Source of the DNA: Gemmatimonadota bacterium | Lineage (GTDB): Bacteria > Gemmatimonadota > Gemmatimonadetes > Longimicrobiales > RSA9 | Direction of reading: 5' to 3' | Length of the DNA stretch: 9,935 nucleotides | Assembly: GCA_016207445.1 (NCBI GenBank) | Contig: JACQPS010000371.1 | Location: 1 to 9,935, forward strand | Shown: positions 6,697 to 9,935 of the stretch, in pieces | Position numbering within the stretch: position 1 is the first letter of the stretch | Layout: each line of letters begins with the position of its first letter | Made by a program: the position numbers and the translations under genes | The notes under the pieces: model-generated | Told to the model about the DNA's origin: nothing | Database searches by the model: none | Seen by the model: only the letters and a program-made list of their open reading frames with translations

Positions 6697-7326
6697 CTAT
6701 GGGCCTGCCGGCAGCGCCGTTTGGAGAGGCTGCTGGAGGACGGCCAGGGTGCGGGCGGTCGCCTGCGCGAGCAGGGCCTCCCGCTGCCCACGTTCGTCGC
6801 AGCGCGGAAAGCGGAGCGGCGCAGCGAAGGTGACCCGAACGGGCGCGCGGCGCAGCGACCGGTGCCAGCGAGGCCAGACGTCGTAGGAACCAGCGATCGT
6901 GCAGGGCACCACGGGCACGCCCGCCTTGAGGATCAGGCGGATCGCGCCCAGCCGGGGGGCCTGGAGGCGTCCGTCCCAGCTCCGTTCCCCTTCCAGGTAG
7001 ATGCCGACGGGCTTGCCGGCGCGGAGTCGCCGCAGGGCAATGCGGACGGCTTGCGGGTCGACCTGGTAACGTCGCACCGGGAAGGATGCGATGCGGGGCA
7101 TGAGCCAGCCGAAGCCGGGGGCAGCGAACTGCGTGCTCTTGGCCATCGTGTGCACGACGCGGGGGCAGATGGCCTGGATGAGGATCGGATCCAGAATGCT
7201 CTGGTGATTGCTGACCAGGAGGAAGGGACCGGCGCGCGGGAGGTGCTCGAGGCCCCGCACCTCGAGCCGGCAGATGAACGGGCTCGCCACCCGGACAATC
7301 CCCTGGCAAAGCCTGTAGAGGATCAT
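6697..7326 (-). CDS. 1-acyl-sn-glycerol-3-phosphate acyltransferase family protein (PlsC-like)
   Basis: This 209-residue protein belongs to the PlsC/LPLAT family, which transfers an acyl chain to lysophosphatidic acid or a related acceptor at the inner face of the cytoplasmic membrane. It has the catalytic HX4D motif at NHQSILD (His41, Asp46), block II FPVRR (82-86), block III LEGERSWDG (111-119, standing for the usual PEGTRS) and block IV VPVVPCTIAG (137-146). Length is usual for the short LPLATs. The ATG at 7326 overlaps the TGA of the zinc-ribbon gene by 4 bases (ATGA), which suggests translational coupling and fixes the start against a much longer upstream reading. The EGERSWDG variant of block III suggests an acceptor other than lysophosphatidic acid is possible, for example a glycolipid made by its cluster neighbours; that is inference. 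Confidence 0.88.
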   Translation of the reverse strand: MILYRLCQGIVRVASPFICRLEVRGLEHLPRAGPFLLVSNHQSILDPILIQAICPRVVHTMAKSTQFAAPGFGWLMPRIASFPVRRYQVDPQAVRIALRRLRAGKPVGIYLEGERSWDGRLQAPRLGAIRLILKAGVPVVPCTIAGSYDVWPRWHRSLRRAPVRVTFAAPLRFPRCDERGQREALLAQATARTLAVLQQPLQTALPAGP

Positions 7327-7940
7327 CGGGCCACGATGCGAGGCTGGAATTCCAGGATCTCGCCCAGCCCGCTGCGCCGGTAGAAGCGGCGCAGCGCGAG
7401 CTGGAGCAGCTCCTCCCAGTAGCGAGCGGAGCCCTCGAGGAAGCGCAAGGAGACCAGCGGCTCGCCGCGAGGCTTGAGCTGGAGCGTGCTCGAGCTGGGT
7501 TGCACCGCCGTCAGCAACGCGAGCGGCCACTCCCTCACCTCGTCATCGTCGGCGTGAAAGGCGAGGCCGTCGCGCGTGAGGGTGAGGATTCCGGTCCGCG
7601 CCTCGCCGAAGTGCTCGGCCCACCCGAGCAGCTCCGTCGCACGGCGGACGGCCGTCACTCCGGCGGCGAAGCGCACCTGGACGCGTTCGCTATACGCGGA
7701 CTCCCCTCCCCCACCCTCTCCGGACTCCCCTTCCCCGAAGCGGACCGGCGGGAGCCGCTGCATCCAGGTCGTCGCGGGCAGCGTGATGCGCAGGCCGCGC
7801 GCATCCCGCGCCTCGATCGTCGAGCCCCGACCCCGGCGGTATTCGGTGCCGCAGGCCGTGCAGGTTTCTCGGCGTCCGTTCTGCCGGATGCCGCGCTCGG
7901 TGCCGCACTGAGGACACGCCCAGAGCAGGTCTCTGATCAT
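7323..7940 (-). CDS. Zinc-ribbon protein of unknown function with a possible PH-like C-terminal domain
   Basis: I do not recognise this 205-residue protein as a named family. The N-terminus is a zinc ribbon with two knuckles: CPQC (Cys9, Cys12) and CTAC (Cys27, Cys30), each followed by G. A short basic link and a Gly/Glu-rich low-complexity segment (about 69-80) separate it from a C-terminal region (about 115-187) reading as beta strands then a helix: ILTLTRDGLAFHA, VREWPLALLTAVQPSS, STLQLKPR, LVSLRFLEGSARYWEELLQLAL. This pattern resembles bacterial PH/GRAM-like domains, which often bind lipids or peptides; that is inference from pattern only. No membrane helix is seen. It lies 36 bases after the glycosyltransferase stop and overlaps plsC by 4 bases, so a role connected with lipid synthesis or its control is likely. 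The ribosome-binding site is weak. Confidence 0.75.
   Translation of the reverse strand: MIRDLLWACPQCGTERGIRQNGRRETCTACGTEYRRGRGSTIEARDARGLRITLPATTWMQRLPPVRFGEGESGEGGGGESAYSERVQVRFAAGVTAVRRATELLGWAEHFGEARTGILTLTRDGLAFHADDDEVREWPLALLTAVQPSSSTLQLKPRGEPLVSLRFLEGSARYWEELLQLALRRFYRRSGLGEILEFQPRIVAR
7704..7711 (-). other. KOPS-like octamer GGGGAGGG, points to the dif-like site
   Basis: This minus-strand GGGNAGGG octamer reads leftward towards 6528. It lies in the Gly/Glu-rich coding segment of the zinc-ribbon gene, whose codons may account for it. Confidence 0.3.
7728..7735 (-). other. KOPS-like octamer GGGAAGGG, points to the dif-like site
   Basis: This second minus-strand octamer in the same low-complexity segment of the zinc-ribbon gene also reads leftward towards the dif-like site. 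Confidence 0.3.
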
Positions 7941-7976
7941 GTTCGACGAAGCAGGGTTGTGTGGCCCTGGCGGCGA

Positions 7977-8708
7977 CTAGAGCTTTCCGAACAGGTCCAG
8001 GATTCTCAGCTTCCACACCTTCCACACCGCCTCCCACACGATGCGCTTCGACATTTTCGACTCGCCCTCCGCCCGGTCCACGAACACGATCGGGATCTCG
8101 CCGATGCGGAACCCCCCTTTCCACGTGCGGAAGCTCATCTCGATCTGGAAGGCGTACCCCTCGGATTCCACGCGGTCCAGGGCGACCGACTCGAGTACCT
8201 CGCGCCGGAAGCACTTGTAACCCGTCGTCGCATCGAACAGCGGCAGCCCTGTCACGAACCTCACATAGGCGGAGGCGTAGTACGACAGCAGGAGCCGGGG
8301 CATGGGCCAGTTCACCACGGTGACCCGCCCGTGGAAATAGCGCGCCCCCTGCACCAGATCGTAGTCGTGGATGGCCTCCAGGAACTGCGGCAGGTGCGCG
8401 GGATCGTGCGAGAAGTCCGCGTCCATCTCGAACAGGTAGCCATACCCGCGCGTGAGCCCCCAGCGGAAGCCCTCCAGGTAGGCCGTGCCCAGTCCGAGCT
8501 TCCCGCGCCGGTGCAGCACGTGCAGCCGTGGCTCGGCCTCGGCCAGTCGGTCGGCCAGCTCGCCCGTGCCGTCGGCCGACGCGTCATCGATCACCAGGAT
8601 GTCGAGGCGCGCGTCCTGGCTCAGGATCTCGGGGACCAGACGCGGCAGGTTCTCCCGCTCGTTGTAGGTGGGAACGATGACCAGTCCGCGATCGCGCGTC
8701 TCTTGCAT
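7977..8708 (-). CDS. Polyprenol-monophosphate mannose synthase-like glycosyltransferase (GT2, DPM1-like)
   Basis: This 243-residue family 2 glycosyltransferase resembles dolichol/polyprenol-phosphate mannosyltransferases, which move a sugar (usually mannose from GDP-mannose) to a polyprenol phosphate at the cytoplasmic membrane face. Visible motifs are PTYNERENL (13-21), IDDASADGT (40-48), the metal-binding DAD within EMDADFSHDP (Asp96, Asp98), GARY (121-124), the TTGYKCFRREVLE stretch (161-173), EGYAFQIEM (183-191) and VFVDRAEGESKMS (208-220). These fit DPM1 and actinobacterial Ppm1 closely. It has no C-terminal membrane helices, unlike GtrB or ArnC-type proteins, so membrane association would be peripheral or through the neighbouring membrane protein. 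The ATG at 8708 gives a normal N-terminus, although no clear ribosome-binding site precedes it. The donor sugar is inferred from the family. Confidence 0.9.
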   Translation of the reverse strand: MQETRDRGLVIVPTYNERENLPRLVPEILSQDARLDILVIDDASADGTGELADRLAEAEPRLHVLHRRGKLGLGTAYLEGFRWGLTRGYGYLFEMDADFSHDPAHLPQFLEAIHDYDLVQGARYFHGRVTVVNWPMPRLLLSYYASAYVRFVTGLPLFDATTGYKCFRREVLESVALDRVESEGYAFQIEMSFRTWKGGFRIGEIPIVFVDRAEGESKMSKRIVWEAVWKVWKLRILDLFGKL

Positions 8709-8745
8709 GCGAAATTACTTGTACGCCGAGATCGAGTTCACAAGA

Positions 8746-8766
8746 GGAAAGCCCGCCCGCGCAGGC
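8746..8766 (-). terminator. Possible weak intrinsic terminator after the flippase-like gene
   Basis: On the minus strand, GCCTGC and GCGGGC (8761-8766 and 8751-8756) form a 6-bp stem with one G-T pair around a 4-base GCGG loop, followed by TTTCC. It lies just past the flippase-like gene stop in the 61-base gap before the glycosyltransferase. The stem and T-run are short, so it may only attenuate transcription. Confidence 0.25.
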
Positions 8767-8769
8767 AGC

Positions 8770-9741
8770 TCAGCCGACGCTGCGCCCGTCACTCTCGCTC
8801 GGCGCCGCCGGCCCGGGAGCCGGAAGCAAGAGCACGGCGAGCGGTAGCAGCTCCGCCACGGTGAACCAGAGCCGGGACGCCACGGAGACCAGGAAGGCCG
8901 CCGGCGCGGGAACCACCTGCGCGAGCAGCACCGCCATCACCCCTTCCCGCACCCCCACACCGGCCGGGGCGAACACCGCGACATAGCCGCCCAGGTATGC
9001 CGCCGCCACTGTCCCGGCAAGGTGCCGCGTCGAACCCGACGCGCCGGGCGCGAAGGCGATCACGAACAAGGAGAACGCCAGGCCGAGCATCACCCAGGTG
9101 ATCCCGTAGCCGATCACCCACAGGAGCGCCTCCCGCGCGCGAATGCGGGCCAGCACATTCACCGCCGACTCGAGCAGTGGAAAGCGGCGGACCAGCGCAG
9201 CCCGTGTGCGCGCGCCGTGTCCGGTAGCGAGCCACAGCATGGTTCCCGCGAGGACCACCATGACGAGCGCGGCCGCGAGCGCCGGGCCCGGCCCCGCCCA
9301 CCCGGGCAGCAGCAGCGTCAGAAAGAGCCCGCCCGTGGTCAGGAACCCGATCTGCCCGATCAGTGCCGCCGCCGTCGCCGGTACGGCCGGAATACCGGCG
9401 CGTCGGGCGAGCAGGGCGAGTCCCGTCAGTTGCCAGAGCTTGCCGGGAATGTAGCGGCCGAGGGCGGACACGAAGTAGACCCGCATCGCGGCGGTGATCG
9501 ACGGAGCTCGCCCGAGGACGTCGCCTACGATCCGGCGCCAGAGCAGCGCATGCGCGAGGAATACGGCCAGGAGCAGTCCCGTGGACGCCGCCAGCGGTGC
9601 CACGGCCGGCCGCCAGCGCGCGAATTCCCGCGCATTCAGCCGCCCCAGGTCCACACCGACCATCCGGTAGAGGCCCCAGGTGATGAGCCCCGCGAGGACG
9701 AGTTGAGCGGCGCGCAGGAGCCAGCGCGGCGGGCGCCTCAC
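8770..9741 (-). CDS. Flippase-like membrane protein (LPG_synthase_TM / UPF0104 family)
   Basis: This 323-residue polytopic membrane protein belongs to the family of the lysylphosphatidylglycerol synthase transmembrane region (UPF0104, AglD-type membrane domain). Hydrophobic helices lie at about 11-28, 46-68, 85-112, 122-146, 152-173, 204-231, 241-260 and 266-308. Family motifs are GRYIPGKLW (95-103) and FAPAGVGVREG (257-267). It lacks the soluble aminoacyltransferase domain of MprF, so it is the membrane part only; such proteins are proposed to flip or present lipid-linked substrates, and the exact reaction is unknown. The start is GTG (9739-9741), with GGAG about 6 bases ahead, and it overlaps the upstream gene's TGA by 4 bases (GTGA). 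Next to a DPM1-like enzyme it recalls archaeal AglD, in which the same two modules are fused. Confidence 0.88.
   Translation of the reverse strand: MRRPPRWLLRAAQLVLAGLITWGLYRMVGVDLGRLNAREFARWRPAVAPLAASTGLLLAVFLAHALLWRRIVGDVLGRAPSITAAMRVYFVSALGRYIPGKLWQLTGLALLARRAGIPAVPATAAALIGQIGFLTTGGLFLTLLLPGWAGPGPALAAALVMVVLAGTMLWLATGHGARTRAALVRRFPLLESAVNVLARIRAREALLWVIGYGITWVMLGLAFSLFVIAFAPGASGSTRHLAGTVAAAYLGGYVAVFAPAGVGVREGVMAVLLAQVVPAPAAFLVSVASRLWFTVAELLPLAVLLLPAPGPAAPSESDGRSVG
8941..8948 (-). other. KOPS-like octamer GGGAAGGG, points to the dif-like site
   Basis: This minus-strand GGGNAGGG octamer lies within the flippase-like gene and reads leftward towards the dif-like site. Confidence 0.35.
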
Positions 9742-9935
9742 CGCTGCTCCGCTTTTCTGGCGACGATGCCGATGCGCCGCCGCAGCAGCGGCAGCCAGCG
9801 ACCGAGCACGCGCTCGAGCCGGCGCAGCCCGGGCACGTGGGACGGCAGGTACTCGACGCGGGTGACCGTGAGGCGGGCACGCTCCGCCGCGCCGACCAAT
9901 GCTGCGACCGGCCGCAGTCCGATATGCGAGGGATC
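9738..9935 (-). CDS. C-terminal end of a probable class I SAM-dependent methyltransferase (partial)
   Basis: The frame is open from the right window edge and ends in a TGA at 9738-9740, giving the last 65 residues of a protein. The visible part starts DPSHIGLRPVAAL and continues with a helix, a TVTRVEYLP strand, an Arg-rich helix and RRRIGIVARKA. A DP(S/T)H segment followed by a helix and two closing strands is common at the C-terminus of methyltransferase-11/25-type proteins in glycan and lipid clusters. The SAM-binding motifs lie outside the window, so the assignment is tentative. The 4-base overlap with the flippase-like gene shows that they are co-transcribed. Confidence 0.5.
   Translation of the reverse strand, partial: DPSHIGLRPVAALVGAAERARLTVTRVEYLPSHVPGLRRLERVLGRWLPLLRRRIGIVARKAEQR

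Noticed and set aside
7327..7530. Longer PlsC start at 7530
   Set aside because: It would overlap the zinc-ribbon gene in another frame for 200 bases; the start at 7326 has a coupled ATGA junction and the usual family N-terminus.
7500..8864. 454-residue plus-strand open frame across the glycosyltransferase and zinc-ribbon genes
   Set aside because: Low-information Arg/His-rich sequence opposite genes with clear catalytic motifs.
1..9935. CRISPR array, tRNA/rRNA genes, insertion sequences or transposases
   Set aside because: No regularly spaced repeats, cloverleaf-type genes, rRNA sequence or transposase motifs were seen on either strand.

Overview
This is a GC-rich window from what looks like a Gram-negative (diderm) chromosome: it holds part of an Omp85/BamA-type outer-membrane assembly protein and a probable exported lipoprotein quinoprotein. 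The gene content (POTRA protein, PQQ dehydrogenase, LigD, polyprenol-phosphate mannosyltransferase-like enzyme) and GC bias would fit Gemmatimonadota or a similar environmental phylum, but this is inference, since no marker gene is present.

Layout. Positions 1-864 (minus) hold the N-terminal half of an Omp85-family protein with POTRA domains. A 128-base divergent spacer separates it from a PQQ-dependent dehydrogenase-like lipoprotein (993-2861, plus), followed by a single-pass membrane TPR protein (2962-3663, plus). Converging on the latter, 14 bases away, is a full-length LigD of PE-LIG-POL order (3678-6398, minus) for non-homologous end joining. From 6697 to the right edge all five genes lie on the minus strand and form a probable cell-envelope lipid/glycan cluster: methyltransferase-like end (9738-9935, partial), flippase-like membrane protein (8770-9741), polyprenol-phosphate glycosyltransferase (7977-8708), zinc-ribbon protein with a possible PH-like domain (7323-7940) and PlsC-type acyltransferase (6697-7326). 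Two of the junctions are 4-base start/stop overlaps.

The most notable element is non-coding. The 298-base gap between ligD and plsC contains an AT-rich 28-bp sequence (6501-6528) with the arms and spacer of a XerC/XerD dif site, the chromosome-dimer resolution site normally found at the replication terminus. It closely resembles the Bacillus subtilis and E. coli dif sites as I remember them. Supporting this, all five GGGNAGGG (E. coli KOPS-type) octamers that I found by eye point towards the site: two on the plus strand to its left and three on the minus strand to its right. All five genes to the right also run towards it. A consensus DnaA box (6544-6552), embedded in a UUCG-capped hairpin, lies 15 bases from the site. 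I therefore read the window as the replication-terminus region of a chromosome, with dif just upstream of ligD.
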